Assembly: GCA_016200745.1 (NCBI GenBank)
Contig: JACQEF010000086.1
Location: forward strand, 1-20,405
Length of the DNA stretch: 20,405 bases
Direction of reading: 5' to 3'
Source of the DNA: Chloroflexota bacterium
GTDB lineage: Bacteria; Chloroflexota; Limnocylindria; Limnocylindrales; CSP1-4
Part shown: positions 7,504 to 13,710 of the stretch, in pieces
Layout of the letters: every line of letters begins with the position of its first letter
Position numbering within the stretch: the first letter of the stretch is position 1
Notes under the pieces: generated by a model
Seen by the model: only the letters and a program-made list of their open reading frames with translations
Databases searched by the model: none
What the model was told of the DNA's origin: nothing
Translations under genes and position numbers: made by a program

Positions 7504-8172
7504 GTGTTCGCGTTCATCGACCAGGTCGTAATCCCTTTCCTCAACAGCCTGTACGGCGCGGTCGGCTATCTCGGGGTCCTCGTGGCGATGACCATCGAGT
7601 CGGCGATGGTGCCCCTTCCCTCGGAGCTGATCCTCCCCTACGCCGGGTTCCTGGTCTCGGACCCGAGCCAGCTCGAGCCGCTCACCAACGGACCGTGGGG
7701 GTTCTGGATCGTGGTCGTCGCGGCGACCGCCGGCAACACGCTCGGCTCGCTCATCGCCTACGCGATCGGGGCGTACGGCGGCCGGCCGTTCCTCGAGCGC
7801 TACGGCCGCTACCTGCTGATCCGGCCCCACGAGATCGAGCTTGCCGACCGCTTCTTCGCCGACCACGGCGCGGCGACCGTCTTCGTCGGCCGGCTGCTCC
7901 CCATCGTCCGGACGTTCATCAGCTTCCCGGCCGGCGTGGCCCGGATGCCGCTTGGCCGGTTCGTCGTGTACTCGACCGCGGGCGCGCTCATCTGGTCGAC
8001 GCTGCTGCTTTACGCGGGCACGGTCCTCGGCGAGAACTGGACCGACATCCGGCACGCGCTCCAGCCGTTCGACCTGCTGATCGCTGTGGGCGTGGTGGCA
8101 CTTGTCGTGCTGTTCGTCTGGTGGCGGCTGGGGATGCCGGGGCGACGGCGCGGGAGCGGCGCAACGAGCTAG
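7504..8172 (+). CDS. DedA/VTT-family membrane protein
   Basis: This 222-residue polytopic membrane protein belongs to the DedA (SNARE-associated, VTT) family; some members flip undecaprenyl phosphate or phosphatidylethanolamine across the membrane and others support proton-motive-force balance. Family signatures are IESAMVPLPSEL (32-42; Glu32 and the PLPSE loop), AGNTLGSLIAY in the next segment, and FVGRLLPIVRTF followed by PAGVARM (Arg130, Arg136). The C-terminus is a final membrane helix and a short basic tail. The start is a GTG with a good Shine-Dalgarno sequence. Its TAG stop overlaps the MFS gene stop on the other strand within one CTAG. Flipping of undecaprenyl phosphate would fit the glycosylation genes downstream, but the substrate is not visible in the sequence. 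Confidence 0.92.
   Translation: MFAFIDQVVIPFLNSLYGAVGYLGVLVAMTIESAMVPLPSELILPYAGFLVSDPSQLEPLTNGPWGFWIVVVAATAGNTLGSLIAYAIGAYGGRPFLERYGRYLLIRPHEIELADRFFADHGAATVFVGRLLPIVRTFISFPAGVARMPLGRFVVYSTAGALIWSTLLLYAGTVLGENWTDIRHALQPFDLLIAVGVVALVVLFVWWRLGMPGRRRGSGATS
8169..8172. other. Shared CTAG: overlapping stop codons of convergent genes
   Basis: CTAG is its own reverse complement. Bases 8170-8172 are the TAG of dedA and the complement of 8169-8171 is the TAG of the MFS gene. There is no intergenic space for a terminator, so the transcripts must overlap. Confidence 0.9.
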
Positions 8173-9464
8173 GGATGTCCGGGCAGCTCCCCGTGCGGCC
8201 GCTCGGCTCGCGGCCGCTCGGTGCGGAAGGCCCGATAGAGCAGCAGGTCGTACGCGATCTTGAGGCCGCCGGCCAGGTAGAACGGGACCGAGGCGAAGGC
8301 CGCGCTGGACACGAGGACCGACGAGATCGACGGCGAGATCGCGGCCCCGGTCGTCCGGGCGATCCCCGTCACGCCGGCCGCCGCGGAGCGCTCGTCGGGG
8401 TCGACCACGGACATCACATAGGACTGGCGGGTGGGGACGTCCATCTGGCTCAGGCTGAACCGGAGCAGGAGGACCGCGATCGCCAGCGGGAGCGTGGGCA
8501 TCAGCGGCACCAGGATGAGCAGCACGTTTGACGGGATGTGCGTGAAGACCATCGTGTTGATCAGCCCGATGCTCCTCGCGATCCGCGCCGCCGACAGCGA
8601 TGAGACTGCGGACAGCAGGTTCGCGAAGAAGAAGATCGTGCCGAGAAGGCCCGGCTCCACGCCGTACTGGAGGTGGAACCAGTAGGCCATCAGGCTGAGT
8701 GGGATGAAGCCGCCGGCGAAGGCGTCGATCGAGAACAGCGCCGACAGCCGGAGCACGATCGATCGCGAGCGCCCGAGCCCGAGCCGGCGCCGGATGCCGT
8801 CGTCGGCGACCCTCGCCGGCGCCTCGATCGCGGCGGGCAGGCGGCTGAAGCCGGCCGCCATCGCCAGCCCGATCAGCGCGTAGCCGATCACGATCGCCCG
8901 GTAGGCCGCCACCCTGGCGCGCCCGCCGTCGATCAGCACCTGGCTCACGATCCCCGCCCCGAGCGCCCCGGTGGCCGTCGCCACGTAGCCGGCCAGGTTG
9001 TACCAGGCGAACGTGGCGGTCCGGCGAGCGTCCGGCGTCGTCTGCGACAGGCCCGCCTGCTCGACGGCCAGGAACGGCCCGACCTCGTTGCCGGTCGGCG
9101 AGATCACGCCGATCGTGGCGGCCACGATCAGCAGTGGCGGCCAGCTCGTCGCGGCAAAGACCAGCCCGGCGCCGGCCATCAGGAGCGCCCCGGCAACCAG
9201 GACGCGACGTCGCCCGATGCGATCGGCATTCGTGGTCAGCCACAGCGAGATCAGCGTGTCGCCGACGAGGGTCAGCGTGAGGACGATCCCGATCGTGAGC
9301 GGATCGAGGCCGAGCGCCGCCAGGTACAGGACGAGCACGACGGCCAGGAACCCGTACCCGAACATCCGGAGGATGCGCATCGCGAACAGCAGGCGGCCGT
9401 TCGCGTCGAGCCCTCGTAGGCTGGCGGCCAGGCCGGCATCCTCGGGAGCGTGGGACGTGGCCAT
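8169..9464 (-). CDS. MFS transporter
   Basis: The 431-residue protein has about 12 hydrophobic segments and the major facilitator motif A in the loop after helix 2 (NADRIGRRR, residues 79-87). A central cytoplasmic loop near residues 205-230 separates the two halves. The late cytoplasmic segment PTRQSYVMSVVDPDERSAAAG is typical of drug or small-molecule MFS permeases. The substrate cannot be read. No other transporter lies in the window, so uptake of histidine or a relative is possible but unsupported. The ATG at 9464 has TAGACT 9 nt upstream and no Shine-Dalgarno sequence. The gene is divergent from the small His-rich gene and convergent with dedA, with which it shares CTAG. Confidence 0.88.
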   Translation of the reverse strand: MATSHAPEDAGLAASLRGLDANGRLLFAMRILRMFGYGFLAVVLVLYLAALGLDPLTIGIVLTLTLVGDTLISLWLTTNADRIGRRRVLVAGALLMAGAGLVFAATSWPPLLIVAATIGVISPTGNEVGPFLAVEQAGLSQTTPDARRTATFAWYNLAGYVATATGALGAGIVSQVLIDGGRARVAAYRAIVIGYALIGLAMAAGFSRLPAAIEAPARVADDGIRRRLGLGRSRSIVLRLSALFSIDAFAGGFIPLSLMAYWFHLQYGVEPGLLGTIFFFANLLSAVSSLSAARIARSIGLINTMVFTHIPSNVLLILVPLMPTLPLAIAVLLLRFSLSQMDVPTRQSYVMSVVDPDERSAAAGVTGIARTTGAAISPSISSVLVSSAAFASVPFYLAGGLKIAYDLLLYRAFRTERPRAERPHGELPGHP

Positions 9465-9473
9465 GCTCAGGCG

Positions 9474-9479
9474 AGTCTA
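9474..9479 (-). promoter_or_regulatory. -10 hexamer TAGACT, leaderless promoter of MFS gene
   Basis: TAGACT ends 9 nt before the ATG at 9464, the same hexamer and spacing as at the GNAT-like gene. There is no Shine-Dalgarno sequence. Confidence 0.5.
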
Positions 9480-9533
9480 CGGGCCGGCGTGGGGACGTGG
9501 CGGCTTGCGGGACCGTCTGCGAGAATGCCGGCC

Positions 9534-9731
9534 ATGACAGCCGATCGCCACGCCGACGACGCGCCCGGCCACGAGGGCGCGGTCGCCCATCATCTGCCCG
9601 ACGACCACGCGCACACGGACGAGGCGCTCGGCCCGATCGACACCGCGGTCTGGCTGGCGGGAGCGGCCGGGGTTGCCGTCGGGCTCGTCATCGCGGCGGC
9701 CTTCGCCCTGTCGACCGGCGCCATCGGCTAG
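9534..9731 (+). CDS. Small His-rich single-span membrane protein, unknown
   Basis: The 65-residue product has a polar N-terminal half (residues 1-37) with six His among many Asp and Glu (for example AHHLPDDHAHTDE), then GPIDTAVW and one hydrophobic helix (about 44-62). The His/Asp/Glu cluster could bind a metal ion. I recognise no family. I chose ATG 9534 because GAGAAT ends 7 nt upstream, an imperfect version of the leaderless pattern in this window; an in-frame ATG at 9525 is possible. The GC-rich third positions and the neat placement between the MFS promoter and fhs support a real gene. Its stop is part of a hairpin that also includes the fhs stop. Confidence 0.7.
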   Translation: MTADRHADDAPGHEGAVAHHLPDDHAHTDEALGPIDTAVWLAGAAGVAVGLVIAAAFALSTGAIG

Positions 9732-9752
9732 GCGCGGTTCCGCCGGCGCTAG
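9728..9752. terminator. Hairpin spanning both stop codons of convergent genes
   Basis: CTAG at 9728-9731 (stop of the small gene) and CTAG at 9749-9752 (stop of fhs) can pair. The stem extends by CGC/GCG after one bulged G, then GG/CC inside. The symmetric position between convergent genes suggests a two-way terminator, although there is no U-tract. Confidence 0.35.
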
Positions 9753-11455
9753 AAGAGCCCGACGACGTTCCCGTCCGCGTCGATATCGATCTTCTCGCCG
9801 CCCGGGCGGGACGGCAGCCCAGGCATCGTCCGCGTCTCCCCGCACAGCGGCGTGATGAATCCCGCGCCAGCCGAGAGGCGAACCTCGCGGATCGGAACCC
9901 GGAATCCGGTCGGGCGGCCCTTCAGCGCCGCGTCGTGGCTCAGGGAGTACTGCGTCTTGGCCATGCAGATCGGCAGGTGGCCGTAGCCCAGCTCCTCGAA
10001 CTGTCGGAGCGACTTGGCCGCCGCCGGCAGGTAGTCCACGCCGTCGGCGCCGTAGACGCGGGTGGCGATCGCGTCGATCTTGTCGGCGAGGGGCAGGTCG
10101 TCCGGGTACAGCAGCCGGAAGGCGGCCTCGCCGCTCTCGCAGGCGGCCCAGACCGCCTCGGCCAGGGCCGCCGCGCCCTTGCCGCCGTCGACGAAGTGCG
10201 TCGCCACCACCGCGTCCCGCGCGCCCGCGGCCAGCGACACCTCGCGAATCGCCTCGACCTCGCCTTGCGTGTCGGTCGGGAACGAGTTGATGGCCACGAC
10301 CGCGGGAACGCCGAAGATCCGGACGTTCTCGATCTGTTTCGCGAGGTTGTCGGCGCCACGCCGGACCGCCTCGACGTTCTCCTCGAGCAGGGCCGGATCG
10401 AGCGGCTTGCCGGCCACGATCCTGCCCACCCCGCCATGCATCTTGAGCGCCCGGACGGTGGCGACCACGACGGCCGCGTCGGGGGCGAGACCCGAGGCGC
10501 GGCACTTGATGTCGAAGAACTTCTCGGCGCCCATGTCGGCGCCGAAGCCCGCCTCGGTGCAGACGATGTCGTTGGTGACGAGCGCCAGCCGGTCGGCGAT
10601 GATCGAGTTGTTGCCGTGGGCGATGTTCGCGAACGGGCCGGCGTGAACGAACGCGGGGCCGCCCTCGAGCGTCTGGAGCAGGTTCGGCTTCAGCGCGTCA
10701 CGGAGGAGCACGGTCATCGCCCCGGCCACGCCGAGGTGCTCCGCGGTGACCGGCGCCCCATCCATCGTCGTCGCCAGGACGATCCGGCCGAGCCGCGTGC
10801 GCAGGTCCTGCAGGTCGGTCGCGAGGGCCAGGACCGCCATGACCTCGGACGCCACCGTGATGACGAACTCGGTCTCGCGCGGGACGCCGTCCTCGCGCCC
10901 GCCGAGCCCGATCACCACGTGGCGCAGGGCGCGATCGCTGATGTCGAGGACGCGCGGCCAGAGGATCCCGCGCGGGTCGATTCCCAGCGGATTCTTGTGG
11001 TGGAGGCTGTTGTCGAGGAACGCGCCGGCCAGGTTGTGCGCGGCCCCGATGGCGTGGACGTCGCCCGTCAGGTGGAGGTTGAAGTCCTCCATCGGGATGA
11101 CCTGGCTGTAGCCGCCGCCGGCGGCGCCGCCCTTGATCCCGAAGACCGGGCCGAGCGACGGCTGGCGGATGTTGACCGCGGCCCGCCGGCCGATGTGGTT
11201 GAGACCCTGGGCGAGCCCGACCGAGGTCGTCGACTTGCCCTCGCCGAGCGGCGTGGGCGTGATCGCCGTGACCAGCACGTACTTGCCTCGCGGTCGTTCC
11301 GCCTCGAGCCGGCGGATCGCCTCGAGCGTGACCTTGGCCTTGGTCGGCCCGTACAGCTCGAGCTCGCCGTCGGCGATGCCGAGGTCCCGCGCGACGTCCA
11401 GGATCGGCCGCGGCGTGACGGATCGGGCGATCTCGAGGTCGGATGGGAAGCTCAT
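9749..11455 (-). CDS. fhs: Formate-tetrahydrofolate ligase
   Basis: Fhs interconverts formate + ATP + THF and 10-formyl-THF + ADP + phosphate in the cytoplasm. The 568-residue length fits the family (about 555-560). It has the ATP-binding loop TPLGEGKST at 68-76, the RQPSLGPVFGIKGGAAGGG segment, NNSIIADRLAL, and the C-terminal TMPGLPSRPGGEKIDID. The ATG at 11455 has GAGGAG 5 nt upstream, so it is translated with a conventional ribosome-binding site. It is last in the fchA-folD-fhs unit, 60 nt after folD. Beside a histidine pathway delivering one-carbon units to THF, the reverse reaction making ATP is attractive, but the sequence does not fix the direction. Confidence 0.97.
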   Translation of the reverse strand: MSFPSDLEIARSVTPRPILDVARDLGIADGELELYGPTKAKVTLEAIRRLEAERPRGKYVLVTAITPTPLGEGKSTTSVGLAQGLNHIGRRAAVNIRQPSLGPVFGIKGGAAGGGYSQVIPMEDFNLHLTGDVHAIGAAHNLAGAFLDNSLHHKNPLGIDPRGILWPRVLDISDRALRHVVIGLGGREDGVPRETEFVITVASEVMAVLALATDLQDLRTRLGRIVLATTMDGAPVTAEHLGVAGAMTVLLRDALKPNLLQTLEGGPAFVHAGPFANIAHGNNSIIADRLALVTNDIVCTEAGFGADMGAEKFFDIKCRASGLAPDAAVVVATVRALKMHGGVGRIVAGKPLDPALLEENVEAVRRGADNLAKQIENVRIFGVPAVVAINSFPTDTQGEVEAIREVSLAAGARDAVVATHFVDGGKGAAALAEAVWAACESGEAAFRLLYPDDLPLADKIDAIATRVYGADGVDYLPAAAKSLRQFEELGYGHLPICMAKTQYSLSHDAALKGRPTGFRVPIREVRLSAGAGFITPLCGETRTMPGLPSRPGGEKIDIDADGNVVGLF

Positions 11456-11515
11456 CGGTCTCCTCGGCTGGTCATGGTCGGGCGGGGTTGACGGTCGGGA
11501 CGGGTGGCGGGTCGG

Positions 11516-12415
11516 TCAGGGCCGGTCGATCGCCGGCACGGCGACGGGTGACTGGAGCGGCCACTGCCGCTCCGCGGCACGGATGAGGTGGGTCAGCAGC
11601 AGGGCGTTGGTCAGCGGGCCGACGCCGCCGGGCACCGGGGTGATCGCCGAGGCCACCGCCCGCGCCGATTCGAAGTCCACGTCTCCCACGATCCGGCCGT
11701 CGACCAGGTTGATGCCGACGTCCACCACGACAGCACCGGGCCGGAGCATCGCCCCGGTCACCAGGCCCGGTACGCCCGCCGCCACCACCACGATCTCGGC
11801 CCGCCGGACGTGGCCGGCCAGGTCGCGAGTCCGGGAGTGGCAGACGGTGACGGTGGCGTCCTCCCGGACCAGCAGGAACGCCGCCGGCATCCCGACGACA
11901 GCGGATCGTCCGATCACCACCGCGTCCCGACCCTCGATCTCGATCCCCGATCGCCGAAGGATCTCCACGGCCGCGTGGGCCGTCGCCGGCAGGAACCCGT
12001 CGTAGCCCAGGCGCAGCAGCCCGGCGTTGAGCGGGTGGATGCCGTCGATGTCCTTGGCCGGATCGATCGCGTCCACGACGGCTCGCAGCCGAATGGTCGG
12101 CGGGAGCGGCATCTGGACGATGACCCCATCGACGGTGGCGTCGGCGTTGAGCGCGCGCAGCGCGTCGGTCACCAGGGCCTCGGTGGCCTCGCCCTCGAGC
12201 TCGACGAACCCGGCGTCGATCCCGACCTTGGCGCAGCCGCGCAGGATCCGCTCCAGGTAGACCGTCGAGGGCGCGTCGCGGCCCACGATCACCACCCGGA
12301 GACCGGGCGCTCGCCCGCGCGTCGCCGAGAACGTCGAGACATCCTCGGCGACGGCCGTGCGGATCTCCTCGGCGATCGCCCCGCCCTCGAGCAACCGGGC
12401 GCCCGAGGCCGTCAT
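11516..12415 (-). CDS. folD: Divergent FolD, methylenetetrahydrofolate dehydrogenase; YxxxK lysine missing
   Basis: FolD normally oxidises 5,10-methylene-THF with NADP+ and hydrolyses 5,10-methenyl-THF to 10-formyl-THF. This 299-residue copy keeps DGVIVQMPLPP, KDIDGIHP, the nucleotide-binding GRSAVVGMPAAFLL, VVDVGINLVDG and ITPVPGGVGPLTNA. It differs at two places. The catalytic YxxxK motif (Tyr50/Lys54 of E. coli) reads YLERI, so Tyr53 stays but Lys is Ile57. The PCTPxG loop reads PATAHA. Loss of this lysine is known to abolish cyclohydrolase activity in the human enzyme, so a dehydrogenase-only role is likely. The start is ATG 12415, 4 nt after the fchA stop; longer openings upstream run through fchA in another frame. 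Confidence 0.93.
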   Translation of the reverse strand: MTASGARLLEGGAIAEEIRTAVAEDVSTFSATRGRAPGLRVVIVGRDAPSTVYLERILRGCAKVGIDAGFVELEGEATEALVTDALRALNADATVDGVIVQMPLPPTIRLRAVVDAIDPAKDIDGIHPLNAGLLRLGYDGFLPATAHAAVEILRRSGIEIEGRDAVVIGRSAVVGMPAAFLLVREDATVTVCHSRTRDLAGHVRRAEIVVVAAGVPGLVTGAMLRPGAVVVDVGINLVDGRIVGDVDFESARAVASAITPVPGGVGPLTNALLLTHLIRAAERQWPLQSPVAVPAIDRP

Positions 12416-12419
12416 CGCG

Positions 12420-13097
12420 TCAGGCTCGGGCCGGCGCCGGGACCGGCTCGCGCGGTTCGCCGCTGCCGACCGCTTCCCGGGTCGATGCGGCCAGCCGCTC
12501 GACCTCGTGAGGCAGCTCGTCGACCCGATCCATCGTCTCCGTGGTGTAGTCGCCGTCGCCGACGCTGGGGAGGTTGACGAGGACGTTCGCGGCGGCACCG
12601 CGAGCTGCAGCCTCCCCGAGCAGGGCGGCCACGTTGAGGTCACTCGAGGCATTCCGGTTGCTGCGCCCGGCGAGCGCCTCGGCGGCGCCGACGAGCTCCA
12701 CGCAGGCCGCCACGGCGAGGAGCGGGACGTCCGCCGCGTGTCGCGCGGCGGTGCGCAACGCGGCCGCCCGGATCTCTCGCTGCTCGTCGGTCTCCCGCGG
12801 CAGCTTCATCGCGAGCGCAAAACCGGCGTAGGCCAGCGCGTCATCGTCGGCGATCGCCAGGAACCGGTCGGCGAGATCGCGGCCGGTGTCGGCCGCCCAG
12901 GCGAGCAGCTCGGCATGCTGCGCATACCTCGGGCGATCCATCGACAGAGAGGCCACCATCGCCACGAGACCTGCCGCGAGGCTTGCCGCGACCGCCGAGG
13001 CGCTGCCGCCACCCGGGACCGGCGCGCCCGATGCCAGCTCCCCGACGAACTGATCGAGCGTCAGATCACGAAAGCGCGACCCGGTCGATGGCTCCAC
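12420..13097 (-). CDS. fchA: Formimidoyl-THF cyclodeaminase / methenyl-THF cyclohydrolase family
   Basis: The 225-residue protein belongs to the FTCD C-terminal (cyclodeaminase/cyclohydrolase) family. It shows PVPGGGSASAVAASLAAGL near the start, DDDALAYAGFALAMKLPRET in the middle and SSDLNVAALLGEAAARGAAANVLVNL near the end. In FTCD this domain turns 5-formimino-THF into 5,10-methenyl-THF and ammonia; the FchA homologues of acetogens hydrolyse methenyl-THF to 10-formyl-THF. Both are plausible here: FtcD elsewhere in the window makes its first substrate, and the FolD next door has lost its cyclohydrolase lysine. The GTG at 13097 has TACAAT 6 nt upstream, indicating a leaderless transcript for the fchA-folD-fhs unit. 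Confidence 0.93.
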   Translation of the reverse strand: MEPSTGSRFRDLTLDQFVGELASGAPVPGGGSASAVAASLAAGLVAMVASLSMDRPRYAQHAELLAWAADTGRDLADRFLAIADDDALAYAGFALAMKLPRETDEQREIRAAALRTAARHAADVPLLAVAACVELVGAAEALAGRSNRNASSDLNVAALLGEAAARGAAANVLVNLPSVGDGDYTTETMDRVDELPHEVERLAASTREAVGSGEPREPVPAPARA

Positions 13098-13103
13098 GCC
13101 CGA

Positions 13104-13109
13104 ATTGTA
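13104..13109 (-). promoter_or_regulatory. -10 hexamer TACAAT, leaderless promoter of fchA-folD-fhs
   Basis: TACAAT differs from the consensus at one base and ends 6 nt before the GTG of fchA. A weak -35 (GCGACT) lies 18 nt further upstream. It is the best -10 among the leaderless candidates here. Confidence 0.6.
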
Positions 13110-13201
13110 CGGATGCGATCGAGCGACAGTCGCGCAGGTTGCAGCGGGTGATGGCCGCCGCGCAAGCCGTCACGAATGGATCGAGTGAGCGAACGCGCGG
13201 A

Positions 13202-13227
13202 GCCGGCCAACTTGGGAGTCGGCCGGC
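13202..13227. repeat. Inverted repeat, 7-bp perfect stem
   Basis: GCCGGCC at 13202-13208 and GGCCGGC at 13221-13227 flank a 12-nt loop about 100 nt upstream of the fchA promoter, in the 228-bp gap that holds no convincing gene. It could be an operator or part of a terminator, or chance in GC-rich DNA. Confidence 0.35.
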
Positions 13228-13284
13228 CCAGGCGTCGGGAACGGGGCGGACGCGGTACCGGCGCGCCCGCCCCGCTTCCTGTGT

Positions 13285-13310
13285 GGCAGCGGAGGGAGGA
13301 TGCCGCTGCC
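13285..13310 (-). terminator. Hairpin after DUF6504-like gene
   Basis: GGCAGCGG (13285-13292) and CCGCTGCC (13303-13310) form a perfect 8-bp stem with a 10-nt loop, starting 15 nt past the stop codon of the DUF6504-like gene. There is no U-run. The position suits transcription termination and would isolate the SOS promoter from fchA. Confidence 0.5.
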
Positions 13311-13325
13311 GGAACGATCTGCGAG

Positions 13326-13598
13326 TCAGGCGGCTCGGCGAACCTGGTCGTCAAGCCCGGTCACGGTCCATCGCCGCGACCGGTGCTGGTAGGTGAGGGT
13401 GACACGCGCGCGCGGCGTGTCGACCTCGAAGAGCGTTCGCGGGCCGGTGATCACCGGGTAGGCAGCCGCCTCCACGCGTACCGCGGCCAGACGGGTGATC
13501 GGCAACCGCTCGTTGCCCCACGTGATCTCCCGAGGACGACCGCTGAACCAGTTCGTTCGGACCTGGACCTGGACGGGTTCGACACGGATGAATCCCAC
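13326..13598 (-). CDS. DUF6504-like small protein, SOS-controlled
   Basis: The 90-residue protein is mostly beta-strand in character, with PVQVQVRTNWFSGRPREITW near the start, then R-L-A-A-V-R-V and RRWTVTGLDD near the end. It resembles the DUF6504 family, which from memory is found near Y-family polymerase (ImuB/DnaE2) genes of Actinobacteria; the family name is a recollection, not a search. No enzymatic residues stand out; its biochemical role is unknown. I chose GTG 13598 because GGAAAGGAG (13608-13616) lies 9 nt upstream; an upstream start at 13646 would place the SD inside the gene. The promoter has two SOS boxes, so the gene should be induced by DNA damage. dinB ends 108 nt upstream on the same strand. 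Confidence 0.8.
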   Translation of the reverse strand: MGFIRVEPVQVQVRTNWFSGRPREITWGNERLPITRLAAVRVEAAAYPVITGPRTLFEVDTPRARVTLTYQHRSRRWTVTGLDDQVRRAA

Positions 13599-13655
13599 GG
13601 TCGATGGCTCCTTTCCGGGGGCGCTGGGTCGTGTCGTCCGGGGCACTCGTCCGAC

Positions 13656-13669
13656 AGAACGTCTGTTCG
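13656..13669 (-). promoter_or_regulatory. Second SOS (LexA) box, one mismatch
   Basis: On the minus strand the site reads CGAAC-AGAC-GTTCT, one base from the perfect palindrome. It sits about 5-18 nt after the predicted transcription start of the DUF6504-like gene, where a bound repressor would block elongation or initial escape. Confidence 0.7.
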
Positions 13670-13680
13670 ATTGCGACGCC

Positions 13681-13710
13681 AGCCTAGACCGAACAGGTGT
13701 TCGATGTCAA
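13681..13710 (-). promoter_or_regulatory. SOS promoter: TTGACA-N18-TAGGCT
   Basis: The minus strand has a perfect -35 TTGACA (13710-13705), an 18-nt spacer and -10 TAGGCT (13686-13681). Transcription should begin near 13674, giving a leader of about 75 nt before GTG 13598. The -35 overlaps the TGA stop of dinB. This is the only full two-part consensus promoter I found in the window. Confidence 0.75.
13690..13703 (-). promoter_or_regulatory. Perfect SOS (LexA) box in promoter spacer
   Basis: CGAAC-ACCT-GTTCG matches the Gram-positive-type LexA consensus CGAAC-N4-GTTCG exactly. It occupies the spacer between the -35 and -10, where a repressor would exclude RNA polymerase. Confidence 0.82.

Noticed and set aside
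7462..9243. 593-codon minus-strand frame across dedA and the MFS gene
   Set aside because: It overlaps both genes out of frame with low-complexity Arg/Ala/Gly sequence.
11516..12652. A longer FolD start up to 12652
   Set aside because: The extra 79 residues lie within fchA in another frame and look unlike FolD; ATG 12415 right after the fchA stop fits the family length.
13061..13354. 97-codon minus-strand frame in the fchA/DUF6504 gap
   Set aside because: It overlaps the starts and ends of both neighbours, has biased Arg/Pro content, no SD and no homology I recognise. The gap is better read as promoter plus hairpins.
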